A stretch of 64,000 nt of DNA, taken from positions 2,026,501 to 2,090,500 of the forward strand of contig NZ_CP031013.1 of the NCBI RefSeq assembly GCF_003711205.1, in the 5' to 3' direction. A program made the translations under genes and the position numbers. The first letter of the stretch is position 1. The number at the start of each line of letters is the position of its first letter. The notes beneath the pieces were generated by a model. It saw only the letters and a program-made list of their open reading frames with translations. It had not been told where the DNA came from and searched no databases. Positions 8,582-16,885 of this stretch are shown here, one piece after another. This DNA comes from Polaromonas sp. SP1 (lineage in GTDB: Bacteria; Pseudomonadota; Gammaproteobacteria; Burkholderiales; Burkholderiaceae_C).

Positions 8582-9541
8582 ATGAAAGCCTGCGTCGACC
8601 TGGGAGGCACCAAGATCGCCGTCAGCCTGGTGGACGCCGGCCCGCAAATGAGCCTGGCGCAGGCCATGTCTGCGCTGCAATCGCGCCGCAGCGAGCCCAC
8701 CGAAAAGGCCGGCCCGCCGGGCACCGTGGCGCAACAGGTGCTGCGCATGCTGGGCCAGGCCTGCGAGGCCGCCGGCATTCGCGAGCAGGACATCGAGGCG
8801 GTCGGCGTGTCGTCTTGCGGCCCCTTTGTCGTGGCGGGCGGCATGATCGAAGTGTCCAACCCGAATATTTGCGGCGGCATGGCCGGCCCGGCGCGCGGCC
8901 TGCCTAACGACTGGGTCAGCGTGCCGCTGGAAGCCCCGCTGCGCCAGCGGTTTGCCAATGTTCTCCTCGAAAACGACGGCGTAGGCGCCTTGCAGGCCGA
9001 ACGCCGCTGGGGCGCGCTGCAGGGCGTTGACAGCTGTGCTTATGTGACCTGGAGCACCGGCATCGGCTTTGGCCTGTGCGTGGACGGAAACATCCTGCGC
9101 GGCAAACACGGCAACGCCGGCCACGCGGGGCACACGTTTGTGAGCGACAGCGACGACACGCTGTGCGGCTGCGGCAATGTCGGCGACCTGGAAGCGCTGG
9201 TGGCCGGCAATGCGATCGAGCGGCGTTTTGCCGGACAGGGATATGCCGGCGCCACCGCACTCTTCACCGCCGCACGCGCCGGCGATGCCGCCGCGCTGGC
9301 TATCGTCGACGAACTCTGCCGGGTGATGGGCCGCGGCCTCTACAACCTGGTTGCGACGCTGGACCTGCAGCGCTTCAGCATGGGCGGGGGCGTGTTCTGG
9401 AACAACCGCGACTTTTTGCTGCCGCGCCTGCAGGCGCAACTGCGCGGCAAGTTTCCGGCGCTCACTGAGGGGGTTGAGGTGGTGGCTGCGGGGCTGGGAG
9501 AGAAGGTGGGGGACTTTGGGGCTTTGGCGTTGGTGAGTTGA
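8582..9541 (+). CDS. ROK family sugar kinase
   Basis: 319 residues. DLGGTKIAVSLVD (6-18) is the ATP-binding ROK start; ENDGVGAL carries the catalytic aspartate; GNAGHAGH and CGCGNVGDLEA supply the zinc-binding His and Cys residues of ROK kinases. Likely phosphorylates a hexose or amino sugar (glucose, fructose or N-acetylglucosamine/mannosamine types are all in this family); the sequence does not decide. A good Shine-Dalgarno (AAAAAGG) precedes ATG 8582. No DNA-binding domain, so not a ROK repressor. Confidence 0.88.
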   Translation: MKACVDLGGTKIAVSLVDAGPQMSLAQAMSALQSRRSEPTEKAGPPGTVAQQVLRMLGQACEAAGIREQDIEAVGVSSCGPFVVAGGMIEVSNPNICGGMAGPARGLPNDWVSVPLEAPLRQRFANVLLENDGVGALQAERRWGALQGVDSCAYVTWSTGIGFGLCVDGNILRGKHGNAGHAGHTFVSDSDDTLCGCGNVGDLEALVAGNAIERRFAGQGYAGATALFTAARAGDAAALAIVDELCRVMGRGLYNLVATLDLQRFSMGGGVFWNNRDFLLPRLQAQLRGKFPALTEGVEVVAAGLGEKVGDFGALALVS

Positions 9542-9553
9542 GGTTTGTTGGTG

Positions 9554-9607
9554 TTTTTGGCCACCAGCCCAAGTGGTTCCCTGGTTGTTAGCTCCTGAAT
9601 TGATAGC
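9554..9607. repeat. Dispersed GCTAT/ATAGC-type intergenic repeat
   Basis: TTGGCCACCAGCCCAAG followed by a C/T-rich stretch and TTAGCTCCTGAATTGATAGC. Same family as 12490-12540. It lies between the convergent ROK and cyclo-ligase genes and may act as a terminator; no U-tract is seen. Confidence 0.7.
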
Positions 9608-9675
9608 ACGCTGCGGTTCTATGCACAGGCACAGCCAGGCCGGAGCAAGAACCAACCTCACAAAGCAAGGTCACC

Positions 9676-10314
9676 TCACACCGGCCAAACCACACCCTTG
9701 TCATTGAGGATGGCATCCAGCGGAATGTCGTGCGGCTCGGGCTCCATGTCGGGCAACCACCCATGGGTGTAGCCCAGGCCCACGGTAAAGGGCCGTGGCT
9801 GCAGCGTGGCCAGCGTGCGGTCATAAAAACCGCCGCCATAGCCCAGCCGGTAACCGCCCGGCCCGTAACCCACGCAGGGCACAAACAGCAGGGTCGGCAC
9901 GATGACTTCCGTGTCCTTGGGTTTGGGGATGCCGTAGGCGTCTTCTTCCATCGGGCAGCCGGGGTACCAGGCGTGGAAGGTCAGGGTCTTGTGCAGCTTG
10001 TTGACCACCGGCAAGCCGATCTTGCGCGGCGACCTCGCTGCTATGCTTTCTGTAGCTAACTGTGCAGACTCCACCTGGGCTAGCGCCGGATTTGATGATG
10101 AATCCTGGCTGAGGATGGCGTCCTCCTGCCAGCGGTAGAGCGCGGGCAGCGGATCAAACTCGCCCTTGATGGGCCAATAGGCGCCAATCACCTCGTGTTT
10201 GGAACCTACCAGCCAGATGCGCATCACACGTTGAAGCATGTCGGCGCGCTCCAGGCGGTCGGGCATGTTCAGGCGAGCTTCAACCAGTGCCTTGCGGGTG
10301 CTTAATTTGTCCAT
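9676..10314 (-). CDS. 5-formyltetrahydrofolate cyclo-ligase
   Basis: 212 residues, close to the usual size. The YGPGGYRLGYGGGFYDR stretch (about 158-174) is the ATP/substrate loop of the family, and IGAYWPIKGEFDP near residue 43 also fits. It converts 5-formyl-THF to 5,10-methenyl-THF with ATP. A repeat of the GCTAT/ATAGC family (10037-10085) is read in frame here as an insert of about 20 residues (around QVESAQLATESIAARS), absent from what I know of the family, in a surface-loop position. Its start lies only 9 bp from the possible start of the divergent transglycosylase gene. Confidence 0.92.
   Translation of the reverse strand: MDKLSTRKALVEARLNMPDRLERADMLQRVMRIWLVGSKHEVIGAYWPIKGEFDPLPALYRWQEDAILSQDSSSNPALAQVESAQLATESIAARSPRKIGLPVVNKLHKTLTFHAWYPGCPMEEDAYGIPKPKDTEVIVPTLLFVPCVGYGPGGYRLGYGGGFYDRTLATLQPRPFTVGLGYTHGWLPDMEPEPHDIPLDAILNDKGVVWPV
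10037..10085. repeat. Dispersed repeat embedded in frame in the cyclo-ligase gene
   Basis: GCTGCTATGCTTTCTGTAGC followed by a CTGGGCTAGCG end. Aligns end to end with the intergenic copy at 34930-34980 (GCTATCGATTTGATAGC ... GGGCTGGAGCC). Confidence 0.6.
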
Positions 10315-10323
10315 AATGTCCCG

Positions 10324-12456
10324 ATGCTATACAAATTTCTTACCGGTTCCATGCGTGCGACCGCGCGGCCTTCCCTTCTTGGCGCCTTGGCGTGCCTGGC
10401 CCTGACAGCGCCGGCGCTGGCGCAGACCGCTTCTTCCGGCGGCAACAACAGCGCCGCCGACAACGTGATCGTCGAGATGAACAAGGCCTCCAAACGCGGC
10501 GACAAGGCCCGCATGGCGCAATTGCTGCCGCAGGCCAGGGGCCATGCGCTGGAGCCCTGGGCTGCTTACTGGGAGCTCAAGGCCCGGCTGGGCGAGGCCG
10601 GCCCGCAAGAGGTCCAGGATTTTTTCAGCCGCTACGCCGGCACCTACCAGGAAGACCGCCTGCGCAACGACTGGCTGCTGCTGCTGGGCCAGCGTCGCGA
10701 CTGGGCCGGCTTTGCCGCCGAATACCCCAACTACCGCATGAACGACGACAAGGAAGTGCGCTGCTACGCCATCCTGGTCGAGCACCTGAAGAACCCGGCC
10801 ATCGATGCGCGCCTCTCGGACGAAGTCAAAAAGAACTGGTATGCACAGCGCGAGGCCGACGACGGCTGCACCGCCGCCGCCGAGCGGCTGATGGGCGCCA
10901 AAAACCTCACGCCGCAAGATATCTGGATCAAGGCCCGGCTGGCCACCGAGGCCAACCGCCCACGCGCCGCGCGCGATGCGGTGCAGATCGTCGCACCCGA
11001 CGCCGTGGGCATGGTGAACGACCTCAACGCCAGCCCGATCAAGTTCCTCGCCGGCAAACACCTGGCCATCAGCAAGGCGCGCCGCGAGATCATCACGCTG
11101 GCGCTGATCAAGATGGCGATCTCCGACATCGAAGGCGCGGCCTTCCAGCTCGAGAACAAATGGGGCATGCAGCTGAACACCGAAGAGCGCAACTGGGTGT
11201 GGGGCGCCATCGGCCGGCAAGCCGCCACCAGGCTGGGCACGGTGCCCGCAGGCGACGCGCTGCAGTACTTTGCCAAGGTCACCAAAGACAGCGACCTTTC
11301 CGACGACATGCTGGCCTGGAAGACCCGCGCCGCATTGCGCGCCGGCGCCCAGCCCAACTGGGCGCAGGTGCTGTCGGCCGTCAACGCCATGAGCGAAGAC
11401 GCGCGCAAGGACCCGACCTGGACCTACTGGAAAGCGCGCGCGCTGCTGGCCACCGCGCCGCCGGACGCCGCACCCAAAACCCCCATCGTCGTGCCCGCCA
11501 CACCCGGCGTGACGCAAACCATCAGCACCGGCATCACCATCGCGCCGCAGCGCGCCGAAGCCCTGGCGCTGATGCAGTCGATTGCCTCGGTGCGCGGTTT
11601 TTACGAGCAGCTCGCGCTCGAAGAAACCGGCCAGAAGATCACCGTGCCGGCCAAACCCGCAGCGCTGACGGCCGAAGAAAAAGAAGCCGCACGCCTGAAC
11701 CCGGGCCTGAACCGCGCCGCCTACGCCATCGCGATCGGCCTCAGGCCCGAAGGCACGCGCGAATGGAACTACACCACCAACCTGCACAAGCGCGGCGGCA
11801 TGGCCGACCGCGAACTGCTGGCCGCCGCCCAGTTCGCCTGTGACCGCCAGATCTGGGACCGCTGCATCAACACCAGCGAACGCACCAAGGGCGAGATGGA
11901 CTTCGACCAGCGCTTTCCGATGCCGTTTCGCGAGGCCGTCACGCAGCGCAGCAAAACCATCAACCTGGATCCCGCCTATGTCTACGGCCTGATCCGCCAG
12001 GAAAGCCGCTTCATCATGGACGCCCGCTCCGGCGTGGGCGCCTCGGGCCTGATGCAGGTCATGCCGGCCACGGCCCGCTGGACAGCCAAAAAAATCGGGC
12101 TGGAAGGCTTCACGCAAGACCAGCTCAACGACCGCGACACCAACATCGCCATCGGCACGGCGTACCTCAAGCTGGCGCTGGACGACCTCAACGGCTCCAT
12201 GCCCATGGCCGCAGCCGCCTACAACGCCGGCCCCGGCCGCCCCCGCACCTGGCGCAACGGCCCGGTGCTGGACGCCGCCATCTGGGCCGAGAACGTGCCC
12301 TTCAGCGAAACGCGCGACTATGTGAAAAAAGTGCTGTCCAACACCACCAACTACGCGGCCATCCTGACAGGGCAGCCGCAGTCGCTGAAGGCCCGCCTGG
12401 GCACGGTGGGGCCGCGGGATGCGTCGCAGCCTGAGCCTTACAAGGATTTGCCTTGA
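10324..12456 (+). CDS. slt: Soluble lytic murein transglycosylase (Slt family)
   Basis: 710 residues: a signal peptide (ALACLALTAPALAQT), a long helical superhelix domain, and a C-terminal SLT domain (about 545-680) with IRQESRF (catalytic Glu at residue 560, bases 12001-12003), GLMQVMPATA and AAAYNAGPGR. It cleaves peptidoglycan strands to anhydromuropeptides in the periplasm. ATG 10324 is used; ATG 10351 (MRATARPS) is an equal alternative that leaves a tidier signal peptide. Neither has a strong ribosome site. A Pro/Ala-rich linker around residues 375-400 separates the helical domain. Confidence 0.93.
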   Translation: MLYKFLTGSMRATARPSLLGALACLALTAPALAQTASSGGNNSAADNVIVEMNKASKRGDKARMAQLLPQARGHALEPWAAYWELKARLGEAGPQEVQDFFSRYAGTYQEDRLRNDWLLLLGQRRDWAGFAAEYPNYRMNDDKEVRCYAILVEHLKNPAIDARLSDEVKKNWYAQREADDGCTAAAERLMGAKNLTPQDIWIKARLATEANRPRAARDAVQIVAPDAVGMVNDLNASPIKFLAGKHLAISKARREIITLALIKMAISDIEGAAFQLENKWGMQLNTEERNWVWGAIGRQAATRLGTVPAGDALQYFAKVTKDSDLSDDMLAWKTRAALRAGAQPNWAQVLSAVNAMSEDARKDPTWTYWKARALLATAPPDAAPKTPIVVPATPGVTQTISTGITIAPQRAEALALMQSIASVRGFYEQLALEETGQKITVPAKPAALTAEEKEAARLNPGLNRAAYAIAIGLRPEGTREWNYTTNLHKRGGMADRELLAAAQFACDRQIWDRCINTSERTKGEMDFDQRFPMPFREAVTQRSKTINLDPAYVYGLIRQESRFIMDARSGVGASGLMQVMPATARWTAKKIGLEGFTQDQLNDRDTNIAIGTAYLKLALDDLNGSMPMAAAAYNAGPGRPRTWRNGPVLDAAIWAENVPFSETRDYVKKVLSNTTNYAAILTGQPQSLKARLGTVGPRDASQPEPYKDLP

Positions 12457-12489
12457 GGGGGTGCGCCTCTGCCTGGTTTCATAGTGAAA

Positions 12490-12540
12490 TTGGCCTCTAG
12501 CCCAAGTGTCGCCTTGGGTGATAGCTACTGAATTGATAGC
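12490..12540. repeat. Dispersed GCTAT/ATAGC-type intergenic repeat
   Basis: TTGGCCTCTAGCCCAAGTG, then CCTTGGGTGATAGC and CTGAATTGATAGC. CCCAAG...CTTGGG forms an inner hairpin. It lies between convergent slt and the RidA-family gene. The rest of 12541-12698 holds a GGGGGTTGCC inverted repeat (12585-12610) and a lone GCTTCGACAGGCTCAGC unit (12653-12670); no gene is apparent. Confidence 0.75.
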
Positions 12541-12652
12541 GAATGTGGGGTTTGGTGGTCGGGCTTTTTTCTTGGTCTTGCTGGCCGGGGGTTGCCCGGC
12601 GGCAACCCCCGGCCCCGGAATTCAAAACACCTCAGCGCCCCACAACAAAAAC

Positions 12653-12670
12653 GCTTCGACAGGCTCAGCT
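12653..12670. repeat. Single REP-like unit (TTCGACAGGCTCAG)
   Basis: Same unit that occurs as inverted pairs at 22689-22753 and 31152-31220. Here alone, between convergent genes. Confidence 0.6.
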
Positions 12671-12698
12671 CCAAGGAAGAAGACAGGGCTTCGAACCC

Positions 12699-13091
12699 TC
12701 AGCCCTTGGGCTTGTAAGCCACCACATCAATCTCAACCCGCGCATCCACCATCAAGCGCGCCTCCGTCGTCGACCGCGCAGGCTTGCCGCCGGTGAAGTA
12801 GCTCATATACACCCGGTTAAAGCTGCCGAAGTCGCGTGCGTCCTGCAGCCACACCGTCGTCTTGCAGACATCGTCCAGCGTGCAGCCGGCCAGCGCCAGG
12901 GCGGTCTGGATGTTCTTCATCACCTGGCGGGTCTGCACTTCAATGCCGCCGTGCACGATCTCGCCTTTTTCATCGGCCGGCACCTGGCCGGAGACATACA
13001 CAAAGTCACCTGCGCGCACAGCGGGCGAAAAGGGGCGGGGCTGGTGGTCGGAGGCGATGGGCGGGTTGCCGAGGTATTCGAGGGCGGACAT
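12699..13091 (-). CDS. RidA/YjgF/UK114 family enamine-imine deaminase
   Basis: 130 residues, normal length. The VYVSGQVPADEKG segment (32-44), PARSTTEARL with the conserved arginine and VEID with the conserved glutamate fit the RidA fold, a trimer that hydrolyses reactive 2-aminoacrylate and other imines. It is divergent from the transporter operon at 13376, and that operon encodes a PLP amino acid deaminase whose product would be an imine, so a supporting role is likely. It shares the regulatory region 13092-13375 with the operon. Confidence 0.9.
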   Translation of the reverse strand: MSALEYLGNPPIASDHQPRPFSPAVRAGDFVYVSGQVPADEKGEIVHGGIEVQTRQVMKNIQTALALAGCTLDDVCKTTVWLQDARDFGSFNRVYMSYFTGGKPARSTTEARLMVDARVEIDVVAYKPKG

Positions 13092-13245
13092 TGCGAAGAC
13101 TCCTTATTAGGTAAACAATGGGCAGTTGCCGTGCGCAGCGGCGGGCGGTCAACAAACAACAACAACAAAGGGCGCGGCATCCATACCACCAAGGTGGTGC
13201 AAATGGCCGAAGCCGGCGGGGCGCAACGCCCCAAAGCCATGCAGC

Positions 13246-13301
13246 ATAAACCCTAATCTGAAATATATTTTCAGTTTCTAGGGTCATTTCCTAGGGTTTA
13301 T
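13246..13301. promoter_or_regulatory. 10-bp inverted repeat in the RidA/transporter control region
   Basis: ATAAACCCTA (13246-13255) and TAGGGTTTAT (13292-13301) are exact reverse complements. They bracket the palindrome at 13258. Three TTTC(C)TAGG units occur at 13275, 13287 and 13307. Confidence 0.55.
13258..13274. promoter_or_regulatory. Palindromic operator candidate for the RpiR regulator
   Basis: CTGAAATATATTTTCAG has perfect 6-bp arms. RpiR/MurR-type proteins bind AT-rich dyads of the GAAA...TTTC kind, and the RpiR gene is in the operon that starts 100 bp downstream, so this is the best candidate site in the region. The rest of 13092-13375 is AT-rich only from 13245 on; the part next to the RidA-family gene shows nothing else. 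Confidence 0.5.
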
Positions 13302-13375
13302 ACCAATTTCTAGGTATTTTTTGGTGGCATATTCTTTGCAAGTTGAAAATTACTTTCACTTTTAAGGAGATCGGC

Positions 13376-14932
13376 ATGCTGCAGAAGTTCTTGATCAGCC
13401 GTCGCACGGCGGTTGCGTTGGCCCTGGTGGCGAGTGGTTCGGCCCTGCTGCCGATGACCGCACAGTCCCAGGCATTGTCCAAATCGGCGCTTAACCTGGC
13501 GATGATCGCCGAGCCCGCCACGCTGGACCCGATGGCCACCACCGCCGACCTGACGGCGACCATCATGCAGCACGTGTACGAGCCGCTCTACACCTTCGAC
13601 GCCAACTGGAAAATGATTCCCATGCTGGCCGAAAGCCTGCCGAAAATCTCGGCCGACGGCAAGCGCTACAGCATCACCCTGCGCAAGGGCGTCATGCTGC
13701 ACAACGGCCGCGAGCTCAATTCCGAAGACGTGGTACTCAGCCTGAAACGCTGGATGGAAGTCTCGCCGCGCGGCAAGGCCCTGGCCAAGGAAATCGACAG
13801 CCTGACGGCCAGCGGCGCCAACGGCGTTGAGATCGCCCTCAAGGCCCCTTACGCGCCGCTGCTGCCGCAGCTGGCGCTGCCGTCCGGCATGGCCGCCATC
13901 ATGGCCAAGGAAGCGATTGCCACGCCGCTCAAAGAATTCGTCGGCACCGGCCCCTACAAGTTCAAGGAGCGCCGCCCCGACCAGTATGTGCTGCTGACCA
14001 AGTTCGACCAGTACTCGGCCCGCAAGGAAGCCGCCAGCGGCTACGGCGGCAAGAAGGTCGCGATTGCCGAAGAGCTGCGCTTCATCCCCGTGCCCAACGC
14101 CAACACGCGTGTTGAAGGCTCGCTGGCCGGCCAGTACCACTTTGCCGACCTGCTGCCCACCGAAGCGCTGGGCCGCCTCGAAAAATCCGGCGGCAAGACC
14201 GTGCCCATCCTGACGCCGTCTTTCGGCTTTCCTTACTTCGTGTTCAACACCAAGGAAGGCGTGATGGCCTCGCAGCCGCTGCGCAAGGCGGTGCAGACCA
14301 GCTTTGGCGAAGGTGAAATGATGGCCGCCGGTTTCGGCGACACGCGTTTCTTCATCGCGGAAGCCAACCACTTCCCCAAAGGCACGCCCTTCTATTCCAC
14401 CGCAGGCTCCAACCTGTACAACGAGCGCGATGCCGCCAAGGCCAAGGGCCAGGCCGGCGCCGCAGGGTACAAGGGCGAGACCATCCGCATCCTGACCAGC
14501 CGCCAGTACGACTTCCACTACAACATGGCCCTGATCATGGCCGAGCAGCTCAAGCGCGCCGGCTTCAAGGCCGAGCTCAATGTGGTCGACTGGGCAACGC
14601 TGGTGCAGCGCCGCGGCGACTCCAAGCTGTGGGACATCTACATCACCCATTCCGGCCAGTTCCCTGAGCCGATGCTGTCGCCGCCGCAACTGGGCGACGG
14701 TGCACCGGGCTGGTGGTCGTCTCCGGCCAAGCAGTCCACGCTGGCTGCGCTGAACCAGGAAACCAACCCCGCCAAGCGCGGCGCCCTCTGGGGTGCGGTG
14801 CAGCAGGTGGTGTACGACGAAGTGCCGTATATCAACGTCGGCAAGTTCAACAGCCTGTCGGCCAAGTCGCCGGCGCTGCAAGGCTATGTACCGTCCACCT
14901 GGCCGTTCTTCTGGAACGCAGGCCTGAAATAA
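13376..14932 (+). CDS. ABC transporter substrate-binding protein, peptide type (SBP_bac_5)
   Basis: 518 residues from ATG 13376, which follows AAGGAG by 7 bp; the frame is open 11 codons further upstream but without a ribosome site. Signal peptide: ISRRTAVALALVASGSALL then cleavage near SQA-LS, with an SRR that could suggest Tat export. The mature part has the SBP_bac_5 pattern: LDPMATTADLT, YEPLYTFD, RKGVMLHNGRE. It presents a ligand in the periplasm to the permeases that follow. Genes downstream encode a D-aminoacylase and a D-amino-acid deaminase, so N-acyl-D-amino acids or D-amino-acid peptides are the likely ligands. Confidence 0.92.
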   Translation: MLQKFLISRRTAVALALVASGSALLPMTAQSQALSKSALNLAMIAEPATLDPMATTADLTATIMQHVYEPLYTFDANWKMIPMLAESLPKISADGKRYSITLRKGVMLHNGRELNSEDVVLSLKRWMEVSPRGKALAKEIDSLTASGANGVEIALKAPYAPLLPQLALPSGMAAIMAKEAIATPLKEFVGTGPYKFKERRPDQYVLLTKFDQYSARKEAASGYGGKKVAIAEELRFIPVPNANTRVEGSLAGQYHFADLLPTEALGRLEKSGGKTVPILTPSFGFPYFVFNTKEGVMASQPLRKAVQTSFGEGEMMAAGFGDTRFFIAEANHFPKGTPFYSTAGSNLYNERDAAKAKGQAGAAGYKGETIRILTSRQYDFHYNMALIMAEQLKRAGFKAELNVVDWATLVQRRGDSKLWDIYITHSGQFPEPMLSPPQLGDGAPGWWSSPAKQSTLAALNQETNPAKRGALWGAVQQVVYDEVPYINVGKFNSLSAKSPALQGYVPSTWPFFWNAGLK

Positions 14933-14937
14933 ATGAG

Positions 14938-15035
14938 CCCCCACGCTTTTCACTTCACCTTCGGCTTCGTGTAATACGCTGCCCCCTCAGGGGGCCGTCC
15001 GCCTGCGGCCCGGCAAAGCCGGTTCCGCGGCTCCA
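14938..15035. repeat. Dispersed GC-rich element, GCCCCCACG edge
   Basis: Begins GCCCCCACGC just after the substrate-binding gene stop, continues with TACGCTGCCCCC(T)C..GGGGGC and ends CGGCAAAGCCGGTTCCGCGGCT. Copies or part-copies at 2927-3012 and 4658-4735. Two hairpins (CCCCC/GGGGG and CCGGCAAAGCCGG) could attenuate transcription into the permease gene. Confidence 0.75.
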
Positions 15036-15076
15036 CTGGTTTTTGTTTCGCTTCTCCTCTTTAATAGAACAAGGTC

Positions 15077-16018
15077 ATGACCCGCTATTTGTTGTCAAGA
15101 GTCATGGGCATGCTGGTGGTGATGGCGCTGGTCGCCGTCATCGTCTTTGTCCTCACACGCGCCGCGTCGGGCGACCCGATTGCGGTGTTGCTGGGCGACC
15201 AGGCCACGGCCGAGGACATTGCCAGCGCGCAAAAGCTCTACGGGCTCGACAAGCCGCTGCCGGTGCAGTTCGGTTACTGGCTCAAAGAGCTGTCTCACGG
15301 CAACCTGGGCCAGTCGATCTTTTTGCAGCGTCCGGTGACGCAAGCACTGTGGGAGCGGGCCGAGCCCACCACGCTGCTCGCGTTGCTGTCGGTGTTGATT
15401 GCGGCGGTGATCGGCGTGCCCTGCGGCATCGTGTCGGCGGTGTTTCGCGGCAAGTTCATCGACCAGGTCTTTACCGGCTTTGCCATGCTGGGCGCCAGCA
15501 TCCCGAGCTTCTGGTTCGGCCTGGTGCTGATGCAGATCTTTGCGGTCTCCATGGGCTGGTTCCCGGTCTCGGGGTATGGTGACCCGGGTGCCACGCTGGT
15601 CGAGCGCATGCACTACCTGGTGCTGCCGTCGGTAGTGCTGGGCGTTTTGAATTCCGCGCTCATCATCCGCTTCACGCGCGCCTCCATGCTCGACGTGCTG
15701 GGTGAAGACTATGTGCGCACCGCCCGCGCCAAGGGCCTGTCGGAAAACGTGGTGGTGCTCAAGCACGCCCTGCGCAATGCGCTGGTTCCCATCGTCACCG
15801 TGTTGGGCCTGACGGTCGCGCTCATGATCGGCGGCGCTGTGGTGACCGAAACCGTGTTCGGCCTGCCCGGCGTCGGCAATCTGGTGGTGAGCGCCGTGCT
15901 GCGCCGCGACTACCCCGTCATCCAGGGCGCGCTGCTCGTGATCGCCATGATTTATGTGGTGATCAATTTCCTGACCGACCTTCTCTACATGCTGGTTGAT
16001 CCGCGCGTGAAGTACTAA
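15077..16018 (+). CDS. ABC transporter permease, DppB type
   Basis: 313 residues, six membrane segments. The first follows MTRYLLSRVMG; the cytoplasmic loop has the DppB-type coupling motif (RTARAKGLSENVVVLKHALRNAL). It forms a heterodimeric channel with the next gene, which starts 3 bp after its stop. It is separated from the binding-protein gene by a dispersed element, so expression may be lower than that of the binding protein. Confidence 0.94.
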   Translation: MTRYLLSRVMGMLVVMALVAVIVFVLTRAASGDPIAVLLGDQATAEDIASAQKLYGLDKPLPVQFGYWLKELSHGNLGQSIFLQRPVTQALWERAEPTTLLALLSVLIAAVIGVPCGIVSAVFRGKFIDQVFTGFAMLGASIPSFWFGLVLMQIFAVSMGWFPVSGYGDPGATLVERMHYLVLPSVVLGVLNSALIIRFTRASMLDVLGEDYVRTARAKGLSENVVVLKHALRNALVPIVTVLGLTVALMIGGAVVTETVFGLPGVGNLVVSAVLRRDYPVIQGALLVIAMIYVVINFLTDLLYMLVDPRVKY

Positions 16019-16021
16019 GTT

Positions 16022-16861
16022 ATGAAGATCCCCCTCACGCTGAAAAAACTCTTCCGCCGCCGCATCGTGCTGGCGGCGGGCATCTGCCTGCTGATCGTGG
16101 TGGCCGTCGCATTGCTGGCCAATGTGGTCAGCGGCTACGACCCCAACGACACGGCGGTGCGCGAGCGCCTTTCTGCGCCCACCGCCAAGCACCTGCTGGG
16201 CACGGACGAATTGGGCCGCGACCTGTTTGCGCGCATCGCGTTCGGCGCGCGTTATTCGCTGACGATTGCCGCGCTGACGGCGATCGGCTCCATCGCGCTG
16301 GGCACCTTGTTTGGCCTTGTCGCCGGCTTCTTCCGCCGGCTCGACGCACCCATCATGCGTGTGGTCGACGCGATGATGTCCTTCCCCGACATCCTGCTGG
16401 CGATCGCGCTGGTCGCCATCCTGGGCCCGTCCATGCTCAATGTGGTGTTTGCGCTGGTGCTGGTCTACACGCCGCGTGTGGCCCGTGTGGTGCGCGCTTC
16501 CACGCTGGTGGTGCGCGAGCTGCTGTTTGTCGAAGCCGCGCGCGCCGTCGGTGTCTCCACCGGCCGCATCCTGCTGCGCCACATCCTGCCCAATTTGATG
16601 TCGCCCATCCTGGTGCAGGCGTCCTTCATCTTTGCCTATGCCATCCTGGCCGAGGCCGCGCTGTCTTTCCTCGGCGTCGGCGTGCCGCCCGAAATCCCGA
16701 CCTGGGGCACCATGGTCGCGGGCAGCCAGCAGTATGCGCATGAGGCGCTGTGGATCGTGCTGTTCCCCGGCCTGGCCATCATCCTGACGGCGCTGTCGCT
16801 GCAGCTGCTGGGCGACGGCGTGCGCGACCTGCTGGACCCTCGACTTAAGAAGTCGATGTAA
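16022..16861 (+). CDS. ABC transporter permease, DppC type
   Basis: 279 residues. It has the short N-terminal cytoplasmic part followed by a first helix and the DppC signature [13 protein letters not shown] (about residues 61-73), and the [17 protein letters not shown] coupling loop. It pairs with the DppB-type permease upstream. Ends at TAA 16859-16861, 24 bp before the first ATPase. Confidence 0.94.
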   Translation: MKIPLTLKKLFRRRIVLAAGICLLIVVAVALLANVVSGYDPNDTAVRERLSAPTAKHLLGTDELGRDLFARIAFGARYSLTIAALTAIGSIALGTLFGLVAGFFRRLDAPIMRVVDAMMSFPDILLAIALVAILGPSMLNVVFALVLVYTPRVARVVRASTLVVRELLFVEAARAVGVSTGRILLRHILPNLMSPILVQASFIFAYAILAEAALSFLGVGVPPEIPTWGTMVAGSQQYAHEALWIVLFPGLAIILTALSLQLLGDGVRDLLDPRLKKSM

Positions 16862-16885
16862 GTAGTCCATCCAAAGAACGACTCC

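Noticed and set aside
10327..12117. A 596-codon open frame on the minus strand
   Set aside because: Antisense to the lytic transglycosylase, which has full catalytic motifs and a signal peptide.
12506..12796. Short open frame after the transglycosylase gene
   Set aside because: It consists of dispersed-repeat sequence and antisense of the RidA-family gene; no ribosome site.
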